Shown here: positions 45,665-56,689 of the stretch, one piece after another
Position numbering within the stretch: the stretch's first letter is position 1
Layout: each line of letters begins with the position of its first letter
Assembly (NCBI GenBank): GCA_029962745.1
Contig: CM057156.1
Location: 34,535,445-34,599,444 of the forward strand
Length of the DNA: 64,000 nucleotides
Reading direction: 5' to 3'
Origin: Echinometra lucunter
Lineage: Eukaryota > Echinodermata > Echinoidea > Camarodonta > Echinometridae
Notes under the pieces: generated by a model
Seen by the model: only the letters and a program-made list of their open reading frames with translations
Database searches by the model: none
What the model was told of the DNA's origin: nothing
Translations under genes and position numbers: made by a program

Positions 45665-46106
45665 AAGAACCAGATGCACAAGTAGTTTAAGCTTCTACCA
45701 ACCTTAAGTTTTATATGCAAGCTTTTGTCCACTCCTGTGGACTTTCTCAAGCCAAGTCATTAGTCACACTGTTTCTAGTTACTGGCTGCTGTCTTGCAAT
45801 CACTACAGAACACAACATTGGATGGGATGATGCTCTTACCATTGACTTTGAGAGCAACTACTGGTCAAGAAAGGTGGATAAAGAGGATAAATCATACATT
45901 GAATGGATACTCATTGCCGCCTATCTTCGGTCCAGTGATTGCAAGACAGCAGCCAGTAACTAGAAACAGTGTGACTGATCACTTGGCTTGAGAAAGTCCA
46001 CAGGATTGGACGAAAGCTTGCATATAAAACTTAAGGTTGGTAGAAGCTTCAACTACTTGTGTATGATTACCCCCAACCGATGAAAGCTTTCTGTAAGAAC
46101 CAGATG
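45665..46106 (+). mobile_element. Penelope-like fragment with 128-bp inverted arms and 12-bp target duplication
   Basis: AAGAACCAGATG flanks the insertion on both sides (45665-45676, 46095-46106). The arms 45677-45804 and 45934-46062 are near-perfect reverse complements. Between them about 125 bp encode EHNIGWDDALTID and ESNYWSRKVDKED, the C-terminal pattern of PLE endonuclease. The arms contain GAGAAAGTCCACAGG..TGGACGAAAG, resembling a hammerhead with a 6-bp stem II. A 32-base tail follows the right arm. It looks like an internally deleted PLE with terminal repeats in inverted orientation, an arrangement known for this class. Confidence 0.78.
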
Positions 46107-46846
46107 GCCTCCTCTGACCAAGTAGAAATCTTCCTCAGCCCCTTAGTGGAACACTTTTCTATCCGTGAGGACAAAGTGCCCAGTGAGGGCTTTGAAGTGG
46201 TACATTGATAGAACTAAGCCAACCAGTAAGCATGACCAACTTTTTCTTATCTCTTGAGATTCGAGAACCCTTTTCTCTGACCTCTTGAGATTCTCCCGTT
46301 GGTTAGTTGAAGCGATCCAAGCTGCTGGGCTAGAGGCTCTTCTAACAGGGGAGAGGCTGCGTGCAAATGACACTAGTAGTGTTAGCATTTCCTGGACCTT
46401 GTTCCAGGGAGTTTTACTGTCTGAAATTCTTTATGCAGCTTGTTGGTGTTCTGCCAATTCTTTTATTTTCTATCTTAAAGATTCCAGCAGGTGAGGAGGC
46501 TTTTATGACCACTTCTCTCTGAGCATTAATGTCCTCCCTCTGACTCTCCCCCTTAATTCCTTCCTTTGGGGGAAATGCCTCCTGTCCTTTCTGTACTTAT
46601 GTACTAAATAAATATATGCACCTACCTATGACCCGCCCACCATCCCCTCTCCTTTGATGCCCTCTGGTTTTTGCGGCTCAGCTTTAGTAAGAGGAAGAAT
46701 ATGGCGACTTAATAGTATACATGGCAGAGGAAGGTGGAGTCAAGGGATCGAGCCTTAGGAGGGACGCTATATGCAAATTTCTTAAAATGCTTGTAAAATA
46801 AGGTGTAGACAAAGTGTAGCAAAATAGGTAGGGGCATGGATTTATT

Positions 46847-48036
46847 TAGTTAATATGAAAATCAGTACTGATTTTTTTTTGCTGATTTCTCACCTTCAAT
46901 GTTTTTAATATTCATATTGGGTAGCAAAAACTTCACAATATCCTAGTTTTGATAGTATCTTGTTACTGATCAGCTAAACGCAGAGAAATTTTTTTGAGGG
47001 CCATACCAAAACTGTTCATAACCTTTGAAAAATTGTGGTTATGATTTTGGTGGCATAAAGTTTCATTATGTTATGGGAAAGGAGCAGAAGTATGAAGAAA
47101 AGGAGTTCTTTTTGGATTTACTATCACAAAATAGGGTTTCCCTGCAGTGATATTTTATCATTTATACTAAAGCTCTTATAGCTCTTTCCACAACTAAATC
47201 CCTACCTGCTTCACTAAAGTGTTTTTTTAAATGCTGTAGAAGTGTATAAACTAGAATAGAGTATGCAATTCAGTAAAAACATTATAATTTGTTTGTGCAA
47301 ACAGGTCTTGGGGGTTTTGTTTTTTTCTTCCCTGGAGAATAGAATCCTTTGAGATTTGTGGTAGGCTTAAGCAGCTGGTTTCATGCTAGGCCCAGGGGAG
47401 TAGTTTACTTATGAGATGTAGAATGTAGGAAGGAGAGAAGTTTCTTTAACCAAGCACCAAGGCATGTCAGATAGGGGAAAACCACAGTCATACACACAGG
47501 CAAAGTGTAGAGGATGAGCTCATGTAGGAAAGACAGTTGAAGTTAGAAAGGATGATTTTTGGAACCTCTAATTCTAGTTTTTAAAAAAAAATTCTTAGTG
47601 TGGTAAAGTTTTACAAGTGGAAATTTTCAAATTTTGAATATTTGAAGGCCTGCCAAAATAGATATTGAAATGTGTTGAACTATTTTATGTTTCATTGTGA
47701 AGGGCATAGGAAAGGAGTAGAAATTCATAGAATTTGGTTGCCCCAGTGGATCTCTGCTTAGAGAAACTTGAAGGCTGAATTAAATATTTTTGCCCGTGAC
47801 ATATTTCTGGCAATATCTGCCTTACTACGATTCGGAATCAATTATATTTGGAAGATTTATTTCTTGGAATCTATAGAAAATAATTTTTATCATCTAAATT
47901 CATTTTACAATTGCTGTTACACATTTATTTGGCAAGGGGTGAAAAATATCTTAACAAAGGAGACCTTTTCCTTTAAAAAATTTTGCATTGTTTTCTACTT
48001 AAGTAATTCGTAAATAATCTGCTTTGTAAAGTGTCA
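46847..48036. other. no recognisable feature
   Basis: AT-rich sequence with no supported feature. Confidence 0.5.
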
Positions 48037-48905
48037 TTAGCAAAAACAGAACTGGTTCTTAGCTCATGCCAGATTACTACCAAAGCAGAACTGGTTCTTA
48101 GCTGATGCCAGATTACTACTAAAGCAGAACTGGTTCTTAGCTGATACCAGATTGCTACTAAAGCAGAACTGGTTCTTAGCTGATGCCAGATTACTACTAA
48201 AGCAGAACTGGTTCTTAACTAATGCCTGATTGCTACTAAAGCAGAACTGGTTCTTAGCTGGGGGGGGGGGGGGGGGGGCACTCGACCCCAAAAGTGGTAG
48301 GTATGTGCTGCGGGCGAGACAAAAAACGGGGGCTTTGGAACGGGCTTATTGTGAAAAGGAGGGTCTTCGGAACGGGCTTCGGAACTACAAATGCTTGTGA
48401 AAACGGGGGTCTTTGGAATGGTTCGCCTGCGTGTGAGTGCGTATTTATCCCTATGGAACGGGCATATGTGCATGCAGCTAGCCCGGCGGCACGGGCGCCG
48501 GGTGCGCTCGCGCAGAGGCGATGGTCGGACAGCGTTCTGCAGGCCGCTTTTCACCAAAAATGCAGCTCATTGTAGCGGATCAATGCGGCCGGAACGGCGT
48601 AATGAAAACATTGCGAAGCTTTGGGATGGATTTCTTTCTTCTTTTTTCTCAATAAGCAGAAAATGCTATGCTTTCTTTGTTCTTTTTCTCAATAAGATAA
48701 AAATGCTATGCTTTGGAACGGAAATTTGAGTGTAAAAATGGGGGCCTTCTCCGCGGCACATGCCCACCACGCATTATATACTGAGTGCCCCCCCCGATGC
48801 CAGATTGCTACTAAAGCAGAACTGGTTCTTAGCTGATGCCAGATTACTACTAAAGCAGAACTGGTTCTTAGCTGATGCAAGATTACTACTAAAGCAGGAC
48901 TGGTT
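48037..48905. repeat. 39-bp minisatellite split by a transposon
   Basis: Units of AGCAGAACTGGTTCTTAGCT plus GATGCCAGATTACTACTAA repeat about six times at 48037-48260 and about three times at 48797-48905, same orientation and phase. The period is 13 codons, which keeps minus-strand frames open (NQFCFSSNLASAK repeats); these are not genes. Unit sequences differ by one to three bases. Confidence 0.92.
48260..48797. mobile_element. MITE-like insert with poly-G/GGGGCACTC ends
   Basis: The left end is G19 then CACTC, with GGTATGTGCTGCGG 20-30 bases in. The right end is the reverse complement (GAGTGCCCCCCC, with CCGCGGCACATGCC inside). It interrupts the 39-bp array. The interior is GC-rich with repeated GGAACGGGCTT and GGGGGTCTTTGGAA words and a 40-bp local duplication (CTCAATAAG...AAAATGCTATGC at about 48648 and 48689). 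Target duplication is masked by the homopolymers. Confidence 0.75.
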
Positions 48906-51900
48906 GAAAATTCCAGTCATACTGTCCTTTGATGTGAAATTGTTCAATAATTCATTTTTTTTTTCAGTAAGACAACTGAAACATTTAATAAGCAACATTT
49001 TCTTTAGCAGAACATAAAATCTGTAGTGTGACATTTTCATTATTTCCTGAAGATAATTGCAGTGTATTTCCAAACATTGTGCTTTGCTGTTGTAGGAAGG
49101 TTTGCATACAAAATTACTGCAATATTTCACATATTAAAGTGTCTACAATGTAATAAAAAGTTGTTTTTAGCTTATTAAAGAATGATGTCTGTAGTGCTGT
49201 AAACATGATAACTGACAGAACAATGCACACAATATTAATTTTAAAAAGTTAATAGAATAGTGGTAAAACCATATCTGTATAGAAGCAAGCTGTATGGAGT
49301 TGTTTGTGTGTGTATGTGAGCCATTAGTAGATTAAGGTTTAATAATTCATTGGTTTGGCTTGGTTGATCCTGGGGAGCTAGCTGGGAGAGTAAAGGGTCT
49401 GACTGGCTATGCATGTGGAGAAAGGCTTGTATTATTTGCACTTAAGAAGAGGCTGGCTGTAATGGTGTGTTTTATGCTTCTATCACTGGTTCATTTCCAT
49501 TTAAAGGGCTTTTATGACTTTTATTGCATGTAGCTATGCCTGGAATAGAATGAAGAGATGTCAAAGTAATCACTATATTTTGGCAATAATTTTAGAGTGG
49601 ATTATTTGTTGTATATAGAAAGCAAGGAATTCCCAAGGAGGGTCTATTTTCCTAAAAATATGCCTAATAGTTGTCGTGCAATAGATTGTGGTTTTAAAAC
49701 TTTACAATTATCTTTGCCTCTTTGCCCTTTTTTTCCAGCTGCTTTATAAATTACTGCAATAAATAAACTTAAAAGTTACAATCCATTTTTTTGTTTTACT
49801 ATGTTGATGTATTGAGCAATTAGATATGCCTATTGCGGCATTGAAAATGCAATATCATGGGGTTGTATTCACTTCAGAGTCCTCTCCTTAATTCTTAAGG
49901 AGGGGAAAAAGTTATTCTATATAAAGTGTAATGATTTAGATTAAACACATTTATAATTTTGTATTGTGAAAGATTTGCTATCTACATTATTCCAAAGCTA
50001 TAGTTGTCAGGCATTCCTCTCAATTCTAGCAATATCTTCATCAGTGTTATTTAATTATTGTTATTCAATAAATTCTGAATAAATGAATGGCCTTTGCTTC
50101 CTTTAGTTCAGTGGTCTGTATGCTACACTGTATGTTTCATGGTAATGTAACCTAATATAGCTATTTAATTATCTTCTTCTGATATACATGTATGTGATGA
50201 GTGCATAAAATAGATTAAAGTACAAGTATCTCTGAAAAAAAGATTAAATACAACATGGATACATTATGGATATGTGAAATAAATATTTGTTGCCATGAAC
50301 ATATGCACATTAATGAAACTTTTAAAACTTGCCATGTATGTCTACTGATTATTATTTAATCATAACTTTGAATGTTTACACAATTGTTAAATGTATAGTA
50401 AACATGAGGTATTTTAAGTGATTTTAATCATTGTAATGGTATATGAATATTTTAAAGTATGTTTTAAGTAGGTTTTTAGTATAGTCTACAAATATTGTTC
50501 AAATGTAGTATCAATGTGTGATTACAAATGGAGCTCATGTAAACATGTATAATTCAGCCTGTGGCTATGAAGAATTTTTTTTTTTTAATGAAGGCCTTTC
50601 TTGAATTTAAGTGAATTGAATTAAACAACCATTAAATGAAATATATCATGTGCATGTATATCAGAGGTATTTTTCATTTGAATAAATGTTCAGTTCTTAT
50701 CCATAATGCTCATCATTTGTACAATGCTGAATACAAACAGATTTGTTGATTATATCACAGTTCAAGTTGTTGATTCAAGATAGGTGGAATCATGTCAGAC
50801 AAGTTGCCTATGAGCTTTGTTTGATGCTGACAAAATAAACTTGAGAATTAAGTGTAAAAACATTCTTTAAAATAAATAAACTAATCTGATGATTTTTTGA
50901 TAGCATACATGTAGATAAGGGGTATGCGTAAATTTTGTAAAATTTTATATTTCGCAGAGTCACAGACTCAACATGCTCAATATATTCAGGAAAGTGAACA
51001 TAAAATGATATTAAAAGTAGAAGCATATGTAGTGCCGAAAACACAAGAACTTTAAGGTAACTAATTTTTTGACTGCCAGATATTATTAAAATCCTATAGA
51101 AAATGAATCATTCATTACTTTAATCTAGTCAGTACTTAATTGGTGTTTCTTAATTGCTTGTCAAACTGTCAAACAGAATGGCATCACAGCCACAACAAAA
51201 TTTTGTGCCTGTAAACAGTTTGATTTTAAGAGGGGCATCATGGCCGGAGATTGGGGCATCATCGCCGGTGAGAGGGGCATCACAGCAATTGGCCCTATGG
51301 CTGCAGGGATATATCGAGCACTGAGCCTACCTTTCTAGAGATATAATTGAAAATTACAAAAGTGACAAACCAATATTTGTGTAACATTTTAGGGGCATCG
51401 TTATAATTTGTGTGTTATTTCTATTATTCCTTGTATTGTGACTGTAAAGGAAAATGCTTAAGGTAGATTAACCCTTTATGTTGTGGGTTGCAGCTAATCT
51501 CACTTAACAAGCTGAGTTTAAAGTAATTATGTTTGAACTAAATATTTTACAATGAATGCAGGGTTCTCACTAGAAAATAATCCACACACGGTTCCCCTCT
51601 GTGCAAAGTGTGAAAGTTTCGGAAGCGTTTAGGTGTGGCGACAGCATATGCAATAGCAAAAGGATGAAATATACTTCTTGGTGAGCAGGAGTTGTCTTCT
51701 AATGGCATAATAGCAAAAATACATTGCCAAAAAAACAAAACAATCTGTGGCATTTATTATTAATGATAGGAATATACACTCCGAATATTTTTTTACCCTT
51801 GTTGCCACACATGGTGCAGCAATTTCACACATGGTTCTTCCTTGTCTGAAATCCTGTACGCATGGTATTGGAACCATGGGTACTGCAGAGAACCATGATG

Positions 51901-53499
51901 AATGTATTTCTTTCTGAAAATGATAGTTGACTTCACTGTTAATATTTGTATAAGATAGATTTTGTGTCCAAGAAAGCATTATAATTCATAAAATCAGAAC
52001 TTAAATCTCGATTGTATTTTAGGAAATTTATCCAGGCAGTTAACTCACAACTATTATATAATTTTTCTAATAATGCAGTGAGGAAGGTTCTCTGTTTGAT
52101 GCTAATGCCACTTTAAGATACCTGAACAAGAACAAGATAACAAAAATTGATATGACAAGCTCAATCGTGTAAATCTTGCGTGCTCAATCAATGGGTCGAA
52201 CAGTGCAAACAAATGGGGCGTGCACTTCAATTGCCTCAGCATATCTTACCCAGAGCATAGAGGTGCAATGTACACACATTTTGCAGGCAGCATAACAGGC
52301 CACCAATATCCGATGTCACCAAATTTGATTGAAGGAAAGGGAGAGAAAATAGTGGAAAATCTCTCCCTTTACTCATTTCACCTCTCTTTTTCTTTTCTTC
52401 AAATTTGTTCTAGATTCAGTCATCTGCATTTCTCTTTAATTCTGAAGGTTAGAAATGAAATATGGATTTATGCATCTCCTACATGACAGGAGTATGATAT
52501 AAATTCTTGTTTTATAAATGGATAATTCCTCCTTTCTACCTCTCTCTTTGCCTTCCATTACAAACCGTGGCACCAAGCCTCGCATCCAAGTTTTATTATT
52601 CATCCAATCATATTTCTCACATGCACTTATTCCTGATCAACCAAGCTAGAACCTTCATCCAGGTTTATCGATGCATCAGTTGCTAAGCAACTATATTGAT
52701 ATTATCATCAAGCACTGTGTCGGTTCTGTGAGAGGGTAAGGTTTTTTAAAAAAAAAAATCTAGTGAATGGCGATTAGTCATATATCAAACAGAAAAATTG
52801 GAAGTAACTTCAGTCGTCCGCCTATGTAAGATTAATGAAAAATTAACATATTGATACTATCGTGGCGTCCTTCCTGGCCTATTTATCAACCTATATGTTG
52901 AGAGAAATCTGTGCAGATCTAAAAAATATCTCAGAATTTTTCGATAGTAAAGCAAGCCATAAGATTTATTCTTAACATATACATGTAAAGTTAAAGAGAT
53001 GGATGTTTGGATATTTTTCAGTGTCATTGTGCAATCCATTAAAAGGGGAGAAACGCAGATATTTCCATATCTATATTTGTCCATGTTTACTAATTATGCT
53101 CCTAAATATATACTGTATCATCGCTTTTGGTTTTAAAAATATACTTCTTCTGATTTGTGTTTTTTAAAATATTTGAATTCATGCTAAATGCAAATGCGAG
53201 GGCAAAATTATGTTTTTTTGAGTCATGTAACAAGTATTACATCGCCTATAGCCTACTAAATCTTTGTTGGTCAGGTGAACCAATGGATAGCAACTTTGGT
53301 GTGTCATGAAGGTGATGTGCTACTTTTATTGCAGCTCCTGCTGTGACTACTGAGTCTTATCTGAGAGTGGCTTTCTCAAGCACACTTGCTATATGTGTAA
53401 AAACTTCTGCGTGTGCATTTATTTGGGCTCTTTTCTTGTCAACAAGGTCGCCGTTGCAAAATGGTAACTACTGTGGTAATTATATAACAATATAACAAC
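48906..53499. other. no gene or clear repeat seen
   Basis: AT-rich throughout. 51220-51300 has three GGGGCATCA words, a weak local repeat. 51540-51900 has a hint of inverted ends (GCAGGGTTCTCAC / AGAGAACC) but too weak to call. Confidence 0.45.
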
Positions 53500-53584
53500 C
53501 AATTATATTCAAGGTTTCCATGGAAGTAACCAGTGATGGCAAAGCTACCATCGATGTTAAGTTTTATGCAATGGGGCCCAGGTC
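53500..53584. mobile_element. terminal fragment of a GGGCCC-ended MITE
   Basis: Minus strand: GGGCCCCATTGCATAAAACT, then ATCGATGGTAGCTTTGCCAT and GGTTACTTCCATGGAAACC. I recall this type of terminus as common in echinoderm-like genomes. Only one end is seen; it abuts the 3' end of the LINE. Confidence 0.45.
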
Positions 53585-53599
53585 CTGGAGCTTTTCCTC

Positions 53600-54040
53600 T
53601 TCTTTAGTTGACAACAAAGAAGGCCTCTCCAGTCGCTGTGGTTGTGTGCTGCCTTGTCCTGAATTCAGTGTCAAGATCCAGCGCTTTCATATTGCGCTTG
53701 CAGGTATTTTTGTAGTGCACCTTGGGTTGACCAACAGTTCTTTCCTGAGGCAAGTCCACTGTTCAAGATGCCTTTCAATTTATGACCTTCTTGCATCCAC
53801 TGTAAGGCCAAACCAGTGCAACTTATGTTGCCTCAGTAATGTAAACATAGTTAGAAGACCAGTGTTTTAGAGGATCTCCCTTTTGCATACTTTGTCCAGA
53901 ATGTTGTGAAGGCAGCACATGTGGAAGCTGGTCATCCTTTTCAAGTGTTTGGCATACATAGTCCAAGCCTCACTTGCATACAGAAGGATGCTTACAATGC
54001 AGGTATTGTAAACAGCTGCCTCAGTCTTGGTTGATTTTTG
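53600..54040 (-). pseudogene. LINE region C-terminal to reverse transcriptase
   Basis: AAVYNTCIVSILLYASEAWT and MYAKHLKRMTSFHMCCLHNI (54030-53895) match the LLYGSE.WT..... FH.RCLR block. MFTLLRQHKLHWFGL (about 53850-53795) and the CKR-like K(R)WILTLNSGQG follow. The frame is broken several times. Confidence 0.82.
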
Positions 54041-54104
54041 TCAAGCCACAAAGGTGGAGTGAGACTAAGGGATCCTTAACAGCATCCGTCTGTCCATCCA
54101 TCCA

Positions 54105-54662
54105 TCATTCCATCATTCCTAGGAGTTTTTCCAGGAACCAAGCTGGCAGTGTCCTTTACTGAGATCCTGCAGGATTGGTTCTTCATCTAGTTCATCCATG
54201 GTTGGTAGGCATTCAATGGTAAAAAGGGTTGGATTGGGGATGGTAATTTTTCTTGAGAAGAACACAGAGCAGAGTTCTTCCCATCTCTCCATCTGTTTGC
54301 ACGTACTTGTCTTTGATTAGTTCCCCATTGAGGAATTTAAGGTAAGTCATCTTGGTCTGGACAGATCTTATGGCTTTTTCGATGCCATCAAACATGTTTA
54401 TGTTTCCTGTGAGAGCTGCTATCTGGATATCATTGCTGAGCCCCATCCAGTACTCATTGGCGCATTTTTTTAGTGGCCTGTTCGACCTTATTTCTGGCAG
54501 CTCTGGGAGGCTGAAGAGTTGTCTCATGAGATAGACGTATGTACTCAACAAGGGCAGCATGCTTGCCTGAATGACAGGAGTCATTACATCACCTTTTGCT
54601 TCAAACCAATCATTCTTTTTTGTAGTCTTCTTGCCAGAGGTGTTCCAGACATTATGGTACAT
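54105..54662 (-). pseudogene. LINE linker between endonuclease and reverse transcriptase
   Basis: NDWFEAKGDVMTPVIQASML matches the conserved (D)WF.E....I...L..K block. CANEYWMGLSNDIQIAALTG matches ANDYW..L...IQ.A...GN. Downstream, after frame changes, ECLPTMDELDEEPILQDLS leads into a (K)APGNDG-like start of the reverse transcriptase. This region connects the two enzymes in RTE-like LINEs. Confidence 0.8.
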
Positions 54663-55238
54663 AGAATTTTGTAGGTTTCTCCCCTGTACAGTGGGAGTCT
54701 TCAGGCTGAGCAGTTGTGAATGCTTCTTCTTGGAAAATTACAAACTGTTCAACTCAACTTTCTCTGACATATAGTGATGTCTATTCCTGGCTTTCCAGCT
54801 TGCTTGAAGCAATAGAGTTTCTTTGGTTGCAGCCTGAGTTTGCAACATACTAGACAGTAGTTAGGGTTGCAGTCAGCATGATCGAGTGATGAGGATGTAC
54901 TTGAGGCACGTGTGTTTGACAATAATCGTGTTGAGCTGGTGCCAGTTCTTCGATCTACGATGTCTCCATGAAACCTTGCACTAAGGTTTAGTCTGGAAGT
55001 AGGTGTTTGTCACACAGAAGTTGTGGAAGCAGCAGAGCTCGAGGAATCGTTGTTCATTCTCATTGACCTTGCCAGTACTGAAGTGGCAAGCAGGAATGCC
55101 AGGAGTCATGATCAGCACTCACTTTAGCATTGAAGGTCACCTGGAAGAATTAGATGTTCATCGTTAGTTCCTGCTTACTGAGTCAAGATTCATGTTGAAC
55201 TGGTCCTTTTCCTCAGCTGAGGAGTAGAGAGTAGGGGC

Positions 55239-55559
55239 TTACACACTGATAATAGTGACTGGGTCTTCAGAAGTGTGGAGTTGCTGTATGGACAAACCTT
55301 GAGATCCATTCACATCAAGCTTGATCATTGTCATTATGGTATTCCTGATGGCAAATCCTACTCCTTGTTCTCTGGGAGCATTCTGACCTTTTTCCTCCCA
55401 GAGAAAAGTATTGTCATTCTCTTTCAGTGTGCGGCTGTTATCCAGATGTGTTTCCCGAAGGGCAGCTATGTCAACCTGGAGTTTATTAAGTTCATCATTG
55501 ATATCCGCAGTCTTATAAACATTGCTAATGTCCTGAAGATTTTCACACAATTTTGTCAA
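55239..55559 (-). pseudogene. LINE apurinic-type endonuclease remnant
   Basis: INDELNKLQVDIAALRETHL includes the catalytic glutamate (usual QETR, here RETH). EKGQNAPREQGVGFAIRNTI matches the REHGVGFA block with His changed to Gln, and DPVTIISV ends the piece. This domain nicks target DNA for target-primed reverse transcription. Catalytic residues further C-terminal fall after a stop. Confidence 0.85.
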
Positions 55560-56271
55560 AGTGGTATTTACATATTGAGTAGGTTTCTGCTTTGGTCTTA
55601 GTTGTTTCTTGATTGGTGCTCTGGATTACAATCCATTTGTCATGGTGATCCCTAATCCCCACACACCCAATGAGGAAGGTAGCAGGACAGCACCTTCTTG
55701 ACTGGGGATTACCAAGATTGAGATGGGTGGTAGCTGTACAATGAGATCCAAAACTCTCTCCCACCATTAGAAGTAGTCTCTGGTGCCTTGATCTTCGACA
55801 ATTGACACTTAAGATTATAAGGGGTAACTGCTGCTTCCATTGTGAAGCAAACCTGGAGTGTCCATTCCAAGGTGCAAGCTGGGACGAGGTGATAAGAACA
55901 AGCTGTTGCCATGTAGCAGGTTCAACTTCTTGCTGCTTATGGACCTGAAGGAAAGGCAAGGTTGATACAATTTGGCATCAGTAGCATTGCAGGAGTTGCC
56001 AGAGTAATGTTGAAGCTAACATCAGATTGCCTAAAGGACTCTGGTTCCTGAACTTGTTTATTGATGGGCTCTGGTGATATATCCCTTCAGGCACCAGGGT
56101 ACCTTGGCAGATCAGCTTAGAGTGCTCATCTGTTGTTCTCTTCTCTGGCAGTTTAAGAGGATTGACACCCAGCCTGAACATAATTCACAAGAACTCTAAC
56201 ATCAGGACACCCAAACAACACCTAGATTAAAACCCTAACATCCAAGGATGTTCGGCACAGGTAAGGTGCTA

Positions 56272-56680
56272 GATTATTATTATTATTATTATTATTATTG
56301 GTTTGGCATCACCTGTGCCTGGGAGGGGAAAAGCGAATTGAATCAATGTAACCCTGAGGTCTCCCTTCCCGATATCACTGATTGGGGGTGTGCAGGTGGA
56401 CCACATACACCAAGGTTTCCCCCTACTCTTATACGAATAGTGCAGTGGGATCCTTAACGTGCAAAGGTGGTGACTCTCCTTTACACAGGACCTCCATTTA
56501 ACGTCCTATCCGAGGGACGGAGTGTTTTCCACTGTAGCATAGCCTGCGTCTATGAAAAGGGAGGGGCACGATAACGCACAACGTAGGGTTCAGTCATCCG
56601 CCTTGGCTGGACTCGACTTGACTCTTATGGTTCGAAAGGCAGACACTTTACCGACTGAGCCAACTCGAGCCCTGCTGTCC
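56272..56680 (-). mobile_element. tRNA-derived SINE with (AAT)n tail, minus strand
   Basis: Minus strand: A box TGGCTCAGTCGG (56662-56651), B box CCTTTCGAACC (56639-56629), a body containing GTCCCTCGGATAGGACG and CACGTTAAGGATCCCACTGC-like blocks, and a tail that appears on the plus strand as (ATT)n at 56272-56299. It lies directly next to the LINE 5' end, both on the minus strand. Confidence 0.85.
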
Positions 56681-56689
56681 CAGTATTCA

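Larger units (their letters stand above)
43797..46500 (+). pseudogene. DIRS tyrosine recombinase remnant (split by two insertions)
   Basis: SPLDVDLFALALNHQLLNYC (43800 onward) is the linker typical of DIRS polyproteins. ELVTHSSREFTRSVYNSCLN (about 44130) and TIRGYRSAIAAIHF (about 44310) belong to the core-binding domain. After the THAP element, VKTLFLLAIHLW and VCLIPKPAFMAKNQM (about 45650) give the start of the catalytic domain. After the PLE insertion, ISRWLVEAIQAAGLEALL and WTLFQGVLLSEILYAACW...FIFYLKD (46290-46485) end it. The catalytic HxxR box reads N-D-T-S in RANDTSS, so both residues are lost, while the tyrosine of FYLKD remains. Inactive. Confidence 0.88.
42027..46846 (+). mobile_element. 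DIRS-like retrotransposon, degraded, with nested insertions
   Basis: Inverted terminal repeats of about 160 bp (42027-42195 and about 46690-46846) share AATCAATGCACATGCC, TTTTGCTA..TTTTGTCTACACCTTAT and CATCTTCCTCCGCCATGTATCCAA with their reverse complement. Between them, in order on the plus strand, lie reverse transcriptase, RNase H and tyrosine recombinase remnants, the gene order of DIRS elements, which integrate by recombinase instead of integrase. Inverted ends favour DIRS proper over Ngaro or PAT. At least four frameshifts and two insertions (44391-45389, 45665-46106) interrupt the coding region. Without the insertions it would be about 3.4 kb, shorter than full-length relatives; a gag-like ORF is not recognisable in 42200-42700. 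Confidence 0.92.
53590..56230 (-). mobile_element. RTE-like LINE, internally deleted
   Basis: On the minus strand, from about 56230 down, the element has an untranslated leader, an endonuclease (55559-55239), a linker domain (54662-54213), the start of the reverse transcriptase region ending near 54110, then directly the region C-terminal to the reverse transcriptase (54030-53600). The palm with the catalytic aspartates is missing between about 54110 and 54060, where a small GGAT-rich repeat marks the junction. The type is that of RTE-clade LINEs often misannotated as craniofacial development protein 2-like. Numerous stops make it inactive. Confidence 0.85.

Noticed and set aside
48037..48905. 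CRISPR-like appearance of regularly spaced 39-bp units
   Set aside because: Units are adjacent, with no variable spacers, and the DNA is eukaryotic; it is a minisatellite.
51540..51900. Possible MITE with AGAACC-type ends
   Set aside because: The inverted similarity is too short and imperfect, and no target duplication was found.
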